The notes beneath the pieces were generated by a model. The model was not told where the DNA came from and did not search any database. It saw nothing but the letters and a program-made list of their open reading frames with translations. Of a stretch of 64,000 bases of DNA, positions 46,192 to 54,674 are shown in pieces. The stretch comes from an uncultured Nonlabens sp. GTDB taxonomy: Bacteria; Bacteroidota; Bacteroidia; Flavobacteriales; Flavobacteriaceae. The DNA is taken from contig NZ_CANLXZ010000007.1 in the NCBI RefSeq assembly GCF_947495285.1, positions 1-64,000 on the forward strand, read 5' to 3'. Position 1 is the first letter of the stretch; each line of letters starts with the position of its first letter. The position numbers and the translations under genes were made by a program.

Positions 46192-46230
46192 AAAAGGCCT
46201 GTAATATTTCTATTACAAGCCTTTTTTTTT
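46192..46230. terminator. bidirectional terminator between dctM and uxaC
   Basis: Arms 46192-46206 and 46211-46225 pair over 15 positions with one mismatch and a 4-base loop. They are flanked by A-rich sequence on the left and nine T on the right, so the hairpin serves both convergent operons. Confidence 0.85.
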
Positions 46231-46248
46231 ACGCTATGATATTAAAAA

Positions 46249-47658
46249 TTACGCTTTTGCGAAAGCGAAATAATCAATAGCATTATGGTAACATATATCA
46301 CTTACTATTTTACCCAGCCACTTCTCATCTGCAGGAAGCTCACCATTCTCAACATCTTTACCTATCAGATTACAAAGAATACGACGGAAATACTCATGCC
46401 TAGGAAAACTCAAAAAGCTGCGTGAATCAGTTAACATACCTACAAAAGTACTGAGCATACCCAAGTTAGAAAGTGTATTAAGTTGTTTTTCCATACCATC
46501 TTTTTGATCTAAAAACCACCAGGCGGCACCATATTGTACTTTCCCTCTTATCGTACCATCATTAAAATTACCTACCATAGTCGCAATCATCTCATTATCT
46601 GCTGGATTTAGATTGTAGATAATGGTCTTTGCCAGTTGGTCTGTACTGTCTAATTCATTGAGATAACTACTTATTGATTTTGCATGAGAAAAATCACCTA
46701 TTGAATCAAAACCTGTATCCGGTCCTAATTGTGATAATAATCGCTTATTATTATTTCTAATAGCACCTAGATGAAACTGTTGTGTCCACCCTTTTTTGTG
46801 ATACATCTTACTCAGCTCTAACATTAGTTTTCCTGTAAAATATCGCGTTTGCTCAGCGTCTAGACTCTTACCTGATCTAATTTTTGAAAACAAAGCATCT
46901 ACCGCGTAATCATTAGAATTACTGTAATACAACTGCTCTAGTCCATAGTCTGCCAGTCGACAGCCGTGATTATTAAAATAATCTACTCTATTTTGTAGAG
47001 CCTGCAATAAATCATCATAAGTATGAATATCAAAACTTACAGCTATTTCTAAGTCTGTTATGTAAGCCTTATAAGTGACTGCGTCTTGTACACCAAATGC
47101 TTTGTCCGGTCTAAAGGTAGGTAAGACCTGTGGTGATAATCCTTGTTTTTTAATACTAGCATGATGTTCTAGATTATCCACAGGGTCATCTGTTGTACAT
47201 AACAACTCTACATTTTGTTGGTGTAATAATCCTACAGTAGAATGTGATTGTTGCGATAACAATTCATTAGATTTTTCATAGACTGCTGTCGCATTATCTG
47301 CAGTTAATAATTGATTTATATTAAAATAACGCTCTAATTCTAGATGTGTCCAGTGATATAATGGATTGCGTAGTGTGTACGGTACTGCTGCAGCCCACTT
47401 AGAAAACTTTTCTCGGTCACTAGCATTACCTGTAATGTACTTTTCATTAATACCTAGAGCGCGCATCGCTCTCCATTTATAATGATCGCCAGATAACCAT
47501 ACTTGAGATATATTTTCAAATTTACGGTTAGTCGCTATATCCTCTGGAGATAGGTGATTATGATAATCTATTATAGGTAGATTTTTTGCATAATTGTTAT
47601 ACAGTCTTTTTGCAAAATCATTTTGCAGTAAAAAATCTTCAGTGATAAATGAATTCAT
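46249..47658 (-). CDS. uxaC: glucuronate isomerase
   Basis: An amidohydrolase-fold enzyme of about 469 residues converting glucuronate to fructuronate (or galacturonate to tagaturonate). Signatures include PIIDYHNHLSPEDIATNR near the start, TTDDPVDNLEHH and the QFHLGAIRNNNKRL region. The frame is open to an ATG at 47682, but the ATG at 47658 gives the family N-terminus (MNSFITEDFLLQ) and is preferred. It is convergent with the TRAP operon. The last residues FAFAKA and the stop codon are formed by a palindrome copy, a lineage-specific C-terminus. Confidence 0.93.
   Translation of the reverse strand: MNSFITEDFLLQNDFAKRLYNNYAKNLPIIDYHNHLSPEDIATNRKFENISQVWLSGDHYKWRAMRALGINEKYITGNASDREKFSKWAAAVPYTLRNPLYHWTHLELERYFNINQLLTADNATAVYEKSNELLSQQSHSTVGLLHQQNVELLCTTDDPVDNLEHHASIKKQGLSPQVLPTFRPDKAFGVQDAVTYKAYITDLEIAVSFDIHTYDDLLQALQNRVDYFNNHGCRLADYGLEQLYYSNSNDYAVDALFSKIRSGKSLDAEQTRYFTGKLMLELSKMYHKKGWTQQFHLGAIRNNNKRLLSQLGPDTGFDSIGDFSHAKSISSYLNELDSTDQLAKTIIYNLNPADNEMIATMVGNFNDGTIRGKVQYGAAWWFLDQKDGMEKQLNTLSNLGMLSTFVGMLTDSRSFLSFPRHEYFRRILCNLIGKDVENGELPADEKWLGKIVSDICYHNAIDYFAFAKA
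46252..46267. repeat. dispersed palindrome, 15/16 copy, at the uxaC 3' end
   Basis: CGCTTTTGCGAAAGCG, one mismatch. It encodes the last residues of UxaC (AFAKA), with the stop codon adjoining it. Confidence 0.85.
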
Positions 47659-48563
47659 AGGATGTGATAATAATGTTAACAAATATCATTCTTATAAATA
47701 GTAATTCCAATCTTAATAAGACCGTAATTGTATTGAAACATTCATTTTAGGAGCGTTATAATCTATTTAAAGTGTTACATCTAGAAGGTATCTTTTTTTT
47801 TACATAATAAGTACCAGATAGATAATAACTGTATGAAGTTAATTTTGTTAAAATCACAATTAGAAACAGTAGAAAAACTCCATAAACGTTACCTCTATAT
47901 ACACTATAGAAATTCTAATACCTAGATGAAATGTATCCTATACTACTGGTTCAAAATTGTATAATAGATCTGAGCATAACCTAACTAGAATCAAAAAGAG
48001 CATCGCCATATGCGTTAATAAGATACAGTAATTCATGTAACGCAAAGAAACCTCGATTAATCTACACCTATTTCTTAAAAAAGCTGGTGCAAGGTCAATG
48101 GGGTTTAGGAATTTAGGTTATTGTAAAGATCTAAATCTAATTGTTATCATAAGCTACTTTTACCTACTAGTGCATTTACGTACATCACAAGATACTAGAC
48201 TCCTATTCTATCTACTCCATGAGAGTGTAGAGATTGTAAAATCTGCAAAAACTGTATATGAAAAATGATACCAACACTGTAATAACCTCTAACATTAAGG
48301 CATCCCTTACAGCTGGACTGGACCTCGATAAGGCTCATATTTACTTTCTATACCATCATTGAAACCTCTACCGGATAGTTTAATTTCTGGTAAGAGAAAT
48401 AAATAACAGACCGTGTATGAAACATTGCTTCATTATCTAGTACATCTAGCACCTCAACACGATCTAGTTCTTTGATATTAAATAACAAGCAAGAGAGACA
48501 GAAGGTAGTTGCAAAAAGTCAAAGTCTTTTTTTTAAAATTGTAATAGTGTAAGTTATGCTCCT
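47659..48563. other. gap with traces of a decayed gene
   Basis: About 0.9 kb without an intact gene. On the minus strand, broken frames keep protein-like runs: LDRVEVLDVLDNEAMFHTRS near 48440, RGFNDGIESKYEPYRGPVQL near 48340, and NRGFFALHELLYLINAYGDA near 48020. They are interrupted by stops and frame shifts. Order and strand agree with a single eroded gene between the esterase and uxaC. I cannot name the family. Confidence 0.4.
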
Positions 48564-49847
48564 TTAATACCCTGAAACTTTAATTTTATTGAACAACCAT
48601 TTTTTGGCTTGTTGTTGTATTTCTGGGTACATCCAGTGCGCCGCATCATACGCAACTTCGACTGTTTTCTTTGCTTTAATTTCATGCAACATAGCAGTAA
48701 CAGAACTAGCAGGAACTATATTATCATTATAACCATAAGCGTAATAACCAGGTGTTTTAAGGTTTCTAGCAAAATTTACAATATCATAATATCGAGCTAC
48801 AGCTCTTTTTTCTTCGGTAAAATTAAAGCCTGTTTCAAAGATTCTAGGCCAGCCACCAGCACGTCCATTATTAAAACCATCTAGATCTGATAATGCGGGA
48901 TAAAGTGCTGCAATCGCATCTACCCTATCATCCAGTGCCGCTGTCATTATAGCAAGTGCTCCACCTTGAGATCCTCCCATTACTGCTAGATTATCACCAT
49001 CAAATTTTTCTACAGTATGGATAAAATCAAGAGCTCTAACACATCCTGTATAAACGCGCTTATAGTAATATGCGTCGCGGTCGTCCATTCTGTTCCAATA
49101 ATATTTATATAAAGCTCCTTTATCAAGATTATCATAAATATCGCTACCATATAAGTTAACCGGTATACCGTGAATACCTATTTGCAAAGAAATAACATCA
49201 TCACTCTTATTAGTACCATTATAAGCCCGTACACCAGCTCCTGGAACGGTTAAAACAGCTGGATAAGAACCCTCTTTTTTAGGTACCATTAAAATTCCAT
49301 AGATATAAGACTTCTTACCGTTATTAAATCTTACATGATAAGCAAGATTTTTATCTGTATCCTGACCAGGAAGTCTGGTATACTGAGGATTCAGATCTAT
49401 TTTACGTGCTTCTCTTATCGCTGTTTTCCAAAACGAATCAAAATCTGCTGGCATTTGAGTAAATGATTTGATCTTATCCACCTCTATTCCTGCAGTAGCA
49501 GTATTTGAAAAAATCTTACCCTTTTCTTTATAATTTACTTTTAACCTTAAAAAACCTGGTTCATCCATTGGAATGCCTTCTATAATTCCTTGACCAGTTT
49601 TAAGTGTAATTGAAGACTTAATTATAGGTTTCATTTGCTCTTCAAAAATGGTATAATTGATTTTAGCATTTTTAACTAGTTTACCATATTTAAAAATAGA
49701 AATCTCAAAATCTGCCCTTTCTCCTACTTCATATTCATAACTATCACTTAAAGGAGCAACAAGAATTCTGATCAGATCTTCTTTTTGTGATTGACACATT
49801 GCCGATAGACCTGACATTAATAGTGCTAGGATAATATAATTTTTCAT
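48564..49847 (-). CDS. secreted carbohydrate esterase, acetyl xylan esterase / CE7 (AXE1) type
   Basis: An alpha/beta hydrolase with an N-terminal signal peptide (MKNYIILALLMSGLSAMC) and an extra beta domain of about 110 residues. The AXE1 catalytic domain follows: PADFDSFWKTAIREA, nucleophile Ser in VMGGSQGGALA, Asp in GYNDNIVPASS and His in DAAHWMYPE. It would remove acetyl groups from the glycan or its fragments in the periplasm. The frame is open to 49982, but the added 45 residues are not protein-like before the signal peptide, so the ATG at 49847 is chosen. Same strand as uxaC, kdgA and kdgK. Substrate other than acetate ester is unknown. Confidence 0.85.
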   Translation of the reverse strand: MKNYIILALLMSGLSAMCQSQKEDLIRILVAPLSDSYEYEVGERADFEISIFKYGKLVKNAKINYTIFEEQMKPIIKSSITLKTGQGIIEGIPMDEPGFLRLKVNYKEKGKIFSNTATAGIEVDKIKSFTQMPADFDSFWKTAIREARKIDLNPQYTRLPGQDTDKNLAYHVRFNNGKKSYIYGILMVPKKEGSYPAVLTVPGAGVRAYNGTNKSDDVISLQIGIHGIPVNLYGSDIYDNLDKGALYKYYWNRMDDRDAYYYKRVYTGCVRALDFIHTVEKFDGDNLAVMGGSQGGALAIMTAALDDRVDAIAALYPALSDLDGFNNGRAGGWPRIFETGFNFTEEKRAVARYYDIVNFARNLKTPGYYAYGYNDNIVPASSVTAMLHEIKAKKTVEVAYDAAHWMYPEIQQQAKKWLFNKIKVSGY

Positions 49848-50102
49848 GTTTAAAGTTCCAAACTTGTTATAATTAAGACCATATGCCCGCTCATCAATAT
49901 AAACAGTTAAAATAACAATATCCACCCATTCAAATAGCTTATCATCAAAATATCTTCTTATGAAGCTTATCAAAAAATTCATAAGGGTAAAGCTGCAACT
50001 ATTTACCTTTTAATTTATGCTGAGTTCAACTCATAAGTGCAAAGATCTTTTTATTTAGGACTTCAATAGGATTGATAAAATGGGCATTATTTCTATAAAT
50101 GG

Positions 50103-50759
50103 CTACTTATTTATCGTTTTAGCAACTTCTACCGCGATAGATATATCTTTTTCTAGACCATGAAAGTCTCCGCGGCTTATTTTTTGTTTATCAAAAAGCT
50201 GACTTCCCATTCCTACACAATTTACTCCTGCCTTAAACCATTCTCCCATAGATTCACTTGTGGGCTCTACACCTCCTGTAGGCATAATTGCTAGGTGAGG
50301 CATAACTGATTTTACCGCTTTCGCGAAAGCGGAACCAATAACATTTGCAGGAAATATCTTAATCATCTCACAACCTAAATGCATGGCAGTGATCGTTTCT
50401 GTAATCGTAGCCACTCCAGGAATATATGCAACATTATTTTTTTTACAATATTCAGCCAGTTCTATTACAAGACCAGGTGAAACAATAAACTGTGCACCGC
50501 TCTCTATAAATTTTTGTGCTGTTTGAGAATCGTAAATTGTTCCTACTCCGATAATTAAATCAGAATAATCAGAAAAATTCTTGAGTACTTTTTTAAAAGT
50601 TTCTAATCCATTTTCACCACGATTTACAAATTCAAAAATCCTAACACCTCCATTATAAGAGGCCTGTATCGTTTTGATCACAACGTCGCTATTTTTATTA
50701 AAAAAAACAGGCACTATTTTATGATCTTCTGTGAGCTTTATAAAATTTTTACTGTCCAT
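50103..50759 (-). CDS. kdgA: 2-dehydro-3-deoxy-phosphogluconate aldolase
   Basis: A 218-residue class I aldolase (Eda family) that splits KDPG to pyruvate and glyceraldehyde-3-phosphate. GVGTI, the Schiff-base lysine in MIKIFPANVIG and IMPTGGVEPT are visible. It is coupled to kdgK (stop and start overlap in TAATG) and ends the uronate route. An exact palindrome copy encodes SAFAKA right after the active-site strand. This position normally reads like GPSFVKAIK in homologues, so no insertion is needed. Confidence 0.95.
   Translation of the reverse strand: MDSKNFIKLTEDHKIVPVFFNKNSDVVIKTIQASYNGGVRIFEFVNRGENGLETFKKVLKNFSDYSDLIIGVGTIYDSQTAQKFIESGAQFIVSPGLVIELAEYCKKNNVAYIPGVATITETITAMHLGCEMIKIFPANVIGSAFAKAVKSVMPHLAIMPTGGVEPTSESMGEWFKAGVNCVGMGSQLFDKQKISRGDFHGLEKDISIAVEVAKTINK
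50316..50331. repeat. dispersed palindrome, exact copy, in kdgA
   Basis: Exact core followed by GAA; it reads AFAKA within a conserved helix of the aldolase. Confidence 0.95.
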
Positions 50760-51754
50760 TATCTTAAAAGTCTTCCTACACTATTACCACTAACTAGTTC
50801 TTCTACTTCTTCTTTACTGCTTAAGTTTACATCACCTATAGTACTGTGTTTTAAAACAGAGGCTGCTATCGCAAATTCTATAGTTTGCTGCTCATCTAGA
50901 TTTAATAATCCATATATAAGACCGGCCATAAATGCATCTCCACCACCTATGCGGTCTACGATATTTTTCATTTCATAAGTCTTAGATGTAAACATCTTAC
51001 CATCTTTAAATAGTACTGCAGCTAGCTCATTTCTCGACGCTGACATTGCGTTGCGTATGGTTTTAGAAAATACTTTTATGTGAGGGTATTTATCTTGAAC
51101 CATTTTACAATTAGTCTGCCAGTCTTCATGAACTATACCTAAACAGTTTTCTAAATCAACACGTCCACCTACGACTACATCTGTAAGTTGCACAAGACTA
51201 GGCATGATTTCTAGCGGCTGTTTACCGTATTGCCATAAATTTCTTCGGTAATTAATATCACCGCTGGTGCTTATACCTCTTTTACGAGCTTCTTTTAATG
51301 CACGAAGAGTAACATCTGCAGCTTTTTGAGAAATAGCTGGAGTAATACCACTATAATGAAACCAGTCAGCACCTTTAAAAACTAAATCCCAATTTACCTC
51401 TGACTCATCTAGATCTCCAAAAGTGGTATCAAAACGATCGTAAACTATTCTAGAGGGTCTTTGCATTGCACCAGATTCTAAATAATAAATACCTAAACGC
51501 CCTTCTTTACGGACTACACCTTTATTACTTACACCATTTAATTTTAGAAAACGAGAAACACGCTCTCCCAAATCATTGTGAGGTAAAGCCGTTATGTGTG
51601 TAGCTTTTAATCCAAAATGCGCAAGAGAAACACCTACATTAGCTTCTGATCCTCCGAAGGTCACATCAAAATTTACAGTTTGAAATAATCTTTTATTATT
51701 AGGTACGGTTAATCTCATCAAAACCTCACCCAGAGTTACTACTTTTTGTGACAT
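50759..51754 (-). CDS. kdgK: 2-keto-3-deoxygluconate kinase (PfkB family)
   Basis: A 331-residue ribokinase-fold enzyme that phosphorylates KDG at O6. It shows the N-terminal GEVLMRL, the GGSEANVGVSLAHFG sugar-binding motif and the C-terminal DRIGGGDAFMAGLIYG signature with the catalytic Asp. The frame can be extended to a GTG at 51775, but the ATG at 51754 follows an AAAAGAAA stretch and gives the family N-terminus. First gene of the kdgK-kdgA unit; it is followed by kdgA with a one-base overlap. Confidence 0.93.
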   Translation of the reverse strand: MSQKVVTLGEVLMRLTVPNNKRLFQTVNFDVTFGGSEANVGVSLAHFGLKATHITALPHNDLGERVSRFLKLNGVSNKGVVRKEGRLGIYYLESGAMQRPSRIVYDRFDTTFGDLDESEVNWDLVFKGADWFHYSGITPAISQKAADVTLRALKEARKRGISTSGDINYRRNLWQYGKQPLEIMPSLVQLTDVVVGGRVDLENCLGIVHEDWQTNCKMVQDKYPHIKVFSKTIRNAMSASRNELAAVLFKDGKMFTSKTYEMKNIVDRIGGGDAFMAGLIYGLLNLDEQQTIEFAIAASVLKHSTIGDVNLSSKEEVEELVSGNSVGRLLR

Positions 51755-51902
51755 AATTTCTTTTAGTTGAGACACAAACTTAAGGTTTATCCATATATTA
51801 GTTCAACAATTACACAATCCTGTACCTAATGAGTATAATTTTCTCTATGGACCATGTGACATAACCTTCTATAATGGCGAGCAACTCTAAAAAACTATAG
51901 GT

Positions 51903-51940
51903 AAACAAAAAGGCTGCAAGAGAATGCAGCCTTTTTGTTT
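51903..51940 (-). terminator. strong terminator after the yqeY-like gene
   Basis: A perfect 16-base stem (51903-51918 with 51925-51940) with a 6-base loop and A/T-rich outer ends. It works in either direction but here closes the minus-strand yqeY gene. Confidence 0.9.
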
Positions 51941-51956
51941 ACTATTTTAAAACAGA

Positions 51957-52400
51957 TTATGTAAGTTGTGTTTTTACTACTGTACTTATAGTTCTTCCAT
52001 CTGCTTTGCCCGCTAGTTCTTTATTTGCCATACCCATTACTTTACCCATATCTTTCATACTGTCGGCTCCAGTCTTAGAGATAATTTCTTTGATTACTGC
52101 AGTAACTTCTTCTTCACTTAATTGTTCTGGCAAGAACTTTTCTAACACGGCTGCTTGCGCTAGTTCTGGCTCAGAAAGATCTTCTCTATTTTGTTCAGAA
52201 AATATACGAGCACTATCCTTGCGTTGCTTTACTAGTTTCTGGACAATTTTTATTTCGTCTTCCTTAATTAAATCAGCTCCACCAGATGTTTTTGCTAGTA
52301 AAATTTCACTCTTTACGGCTCTTAATGCTGCTAGAGCTGTTTGATCTTTTGCTTTCATGGCGTCTTTCATAGCTGCCATGATATCTTTTTCTAAACTCAT
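51957..52400 (-). CDS. GatB/YqeY domain protein
   Basis: A 147-residue helical protein of the YqeY family, related to the tail domain of the GatB amidotransferase subunit. It has MSLEKDIMAAMKDAMKAKD at the start and MKDMGKVMGMANKELAGKADG near the end. The cellular role is not firmly known; tRNA-linked functions are assumed from the domain. It lies downstream of ftsZ with a terminator between them, and in flavobacteria it is a regular neighbour of ftsZ. Confidence 0.9.
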   Translation of the reverse strand: MSLEKDIMAAMKDAMKAKDQTALAALRAVKSEILLAKTSGGADLIKEDEIKIVQKLVKQRKDSARIFSEQNREDLSEPELAQAAVLEKFLPEQLSEEEVTAVIKEIISKTGADSMKDMGKVMGMANKELAGKADGRTISTVVKTQLT

Positions 52401-52501
52401 AATTTAATTATCTAATTACCGCTGCAGTTTTACTTTATCACAACGATTATGTTTTCTATATTGCTCTTAATGTCATTCAAAAATACAAATTTGAATGGCA
52501 T

Positions 52502-52533
52502 AAAAAAACCCAAATACCATTACAGTATTTGGG
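52502..52533 (-). terminator. terminator after ftsZ
   Basis: CCCAAATAC (52509-52517) pairs with GTATTTGGG (52525-52533) around a 7-base loop. The seven-A run at 52502-52508 yields a U tract on the minus strand. Confidence 0.85.
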
Positions 52534-52559
52534 CTACGTGCATTTAGGGGAAAATGCAT

Positions 52560-54578
52560 CTAGTCTACATTATCATGTAGAAAAGAATTATTTTTAGATC
52601 GCAACTGGATTTCATTATCCTCATTTATTGAAAGAGTCGTTCTAGATCTCTCTCCTTCTCTAGGTAATTTATCTAATTCAATACCTTGCCTTAAATATGC
52701 TGGTTGCTTTTCTATCTCGTCTAATCGATGAGAGTTCTTAAATTTATAGTTATAAGCATGCATTTTACGTCTACGTTCTTCTGCTCTTTGCACTAAGACC
52801 TCATTAAGTGGTAAGTCTGTAGGGTCTACTTCTTTATTTATTTTTACTGTTTTTACTTCTTGTAGTTTTATAGGAGCAGTTTTAGTTACAATTTTAATCT
52901 CTGGCTCTACAGCTGCCTTTTTCTCTTCCTTCTTGTGTGGAGGTTTTGCATTATTTAAACGCTCTTCTTCTTCAGCATAATCTTCTAGAGAATACACTGT
53001 AATCCCTTCTTGAGTATCGTCCTTTACAGGGTCGATATTAGTAGGCTCGTTATCTTCAATATCTTCTAAATGAAGATACTTTTTTGCTGGAGTCGTTTTC
53101 TCTTCTTCTTTTAATTGAGCAGATAAAGGCATGTCAAAGTCTAAAAAGAATTGATCTTCTTCTTCTTTTTTTACTTCAGTTTCTTCTTTAATTACTGTTT
53201 GTTCATTTGGCTCTATGTTTTCTGTAGGCACTTCTTTAATTACAAAGTCTTGACTCTGGTCTAAAACTTCTTCATAAACCACGTTTAAGTTGTTTATAAA
53301 CTCTGTAGAAGGAATTAAAACGTTTTCATCCACAACTGGAACATTAGTTTCTTCTGGCTCTTCATCACCTAATTCATGTACTATAACTAGAGGTTTTTCT
53401 GGTTCTACTGGCAGGGGAATTTGTTTTGGTTCCGCTTTCGCGAAAGCGATATCCTTATCCATCTCTTCTTCAAGGTCCATGATAAGCTTACCTGCTACAA
53501 CATTGCTATTTACCTCGTCTAGGACTGCTGTAGCACGTTGCTCTTCTTCTAGTGTATGGATAATTCTTTTTGCCTCGGTATTTGAAATCTCGTTTTGTTG
53601 CTCTACATCAAAACCAGTAGCTATAACCGTTATAGAAATTGCGTCTCCTAAAGCCTCATCTTCACCAACACCCATGATAATGTTTGCAACACCACCAGCT
53701 TCATCCTGAATATGCTCATTTACTTCTCCTATTTCATCGATAGTTATCTCTTCGGTTCCAGAGACTATTAATAGCAACACGTTCTTTGCTCCAGATATTT
53801 TATTATCATTTAAAAGCGGTGAATCTAGTGCTTTGAGAATCCCATCTTGAGCGCGGTTAGAACCAGTAGACTGTGCACTACCCATAATAGCTGTACCGCT
53901 ATTTGCAAGTACTGTTTTTGCATCACGTAAGTCAATGTTTTGAGTGTAGTGATTTGTTATAACCTCTGCAATACCGCGAGAGGCAGTAGCAAGTACCTCA
54001 TCTGCTTTTGAGAATCCTGCTTTGAAACCTAGGTTTCCATACACGTCTCTCAGTTTATTATTATTGATAATTATAAGGGAATCCACACTTTTACGGAATT
54101 TTTCAATTCCTTTTTGTGCCTGTTCATTACGTATTTTTCCTTCAAAATGAAACGGCGTAGTAACGATACCCACCGTAAGTATGTCCATATCACGAGCTAT
54201 TTGAGCAATAACTGGCGCCGCACCTGTTCCTGTACCACCACCCATTCCTGCTGTGATAAAAACCATTTTAGTATTACTATCTAATAATGCTCTTACATCT
54301 TCTATACTCTCTTTTGCTGCATGTTCTCCTATTTCTGGATTTGCTCCAGCGCCTAGACCTTCTGTTAAGGTAACACCTAACTGTATTTTATTAGGTACAG
54401 GGCTGTTATCTAGTGCTTGAGAATCTGTATTACAGATTACAAAATCCACTCCTTTAATACCTTGCTGGTACATGTGTTTGATAGCATTACTACCGCCACC
54501 TCCGACACCGATGACTTTTATTACATTAGATTTATTTTTAGGCAAATCAAACGCGATGCTGTTAAATTCTTCACTCAT
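52560..54578 (-). CDS. ftsZ: cell division protein FtsZ with long C-terminal extension
   Basis: A 672-residue tubulin homologue that forms the division ring. The GTPase core is residues 1 to about 325, with GVGGGGSNA at 24-32, the G-box GGGTGTG at 113-119 and the T7-loop-like NLGFKAGFSKADEVL. After it comes an acidic, low-complexity linker of about 290 residues. A PAYLRQGIEL peptide about 40 residues before the end resembles the FtsA-binding tail, and a further polar tail follows it. Such long linkers are normal for Bacteroidota. A palindrome copy encodes AFAKA (378-382) in the linker. Last gene of the dcw run, with a terminator behind it. Confidence 0.97.
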   Translation of the reverse strand: MSEEFNSIAFDLPKNKSNVIKVIGVGGGGSNAIKHMYQQGIKGVDFVICNTDSQALDNSPVPNKIQLGVTLTEGLGAGANPEIGEHAAKESIEDVRALLDSNTKMVFITAGMGGGTGTGAAPVIAQIARDMDILTVGIVTTPFHFEGKIRNEQAQKGIEKFRKSVDSLIIINNNKLRDVYGNLGFKAGFSKADEVLATASRGIAEVITNHYTQNIDLRDAKTVLANSGTAIMGSAQSTGSNRAQDGILKALDSPLLNDNKISGAKNVLLLIVSGTEEITIDEIGEVNEHIQDEAGGVANIIMGVGEDEALGDAISITVIATGFDVEQQNEISNTEAKRIIHTLEEEQRATAVLDEVNSNVVAGKLIMDLEEEMDKDIAFAKAEPKQIPLPVEPEKPLVIVHELGDEEPEETNVPVVDENVLIPSTEFINNLNVVYEEVLDQSQDFVIKEVPTENIEPNEQTVIKEETEVKKEEEDQFFLDFDMPLSAQLKEEEKTTPAKKYLHLEDIEDNEPTNIDPVKDDTQEGITVYSLEDYAEEEERLNNAKPPHKKEEKKAAVEPEIKIVTKTAPIKLQEVKTVKINKEVDPTDLPLNEVLVQRAEERRRKMHAYNYKFKNSHRLDEIEKQPAYLRQGIELDKLPREGERSRTTLSINEDNEIQLRSKNNSFLHDNVD
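53433..53448. repeat. dispersed palindrome, exact copy, in ftsZ linker region
   Basis: Exact core with TTC before it; it reads AFAKAE in the disordered linker of FtsZ. Confidence 0.95.
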
Positions 54579-54674
54579 AATATGGCTACTTTATGTTTTA
54601 AGCTTGTGGATATAACACCACGGTATTTTTTTTCTTTTCTTGTTTTAAATAACAAATGTGCTGTTACTAGATAG

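Noticed and set aside
49848..49982. N-terminal extension of the esterase from 49982
   Set aside because: It would place 45 residues before a clear signal peptide; the ATG at 49847 is the natural start.
53290..53709. 139-codon Ser/Thr-rich frame opposite ftsZ
   Set aside because: It is the antisense reading of the acidic FtsZ linker, a common artefact; the same applies to the long antisense frames opposite ftsA, uxuA-kduD and the glycogen genes.
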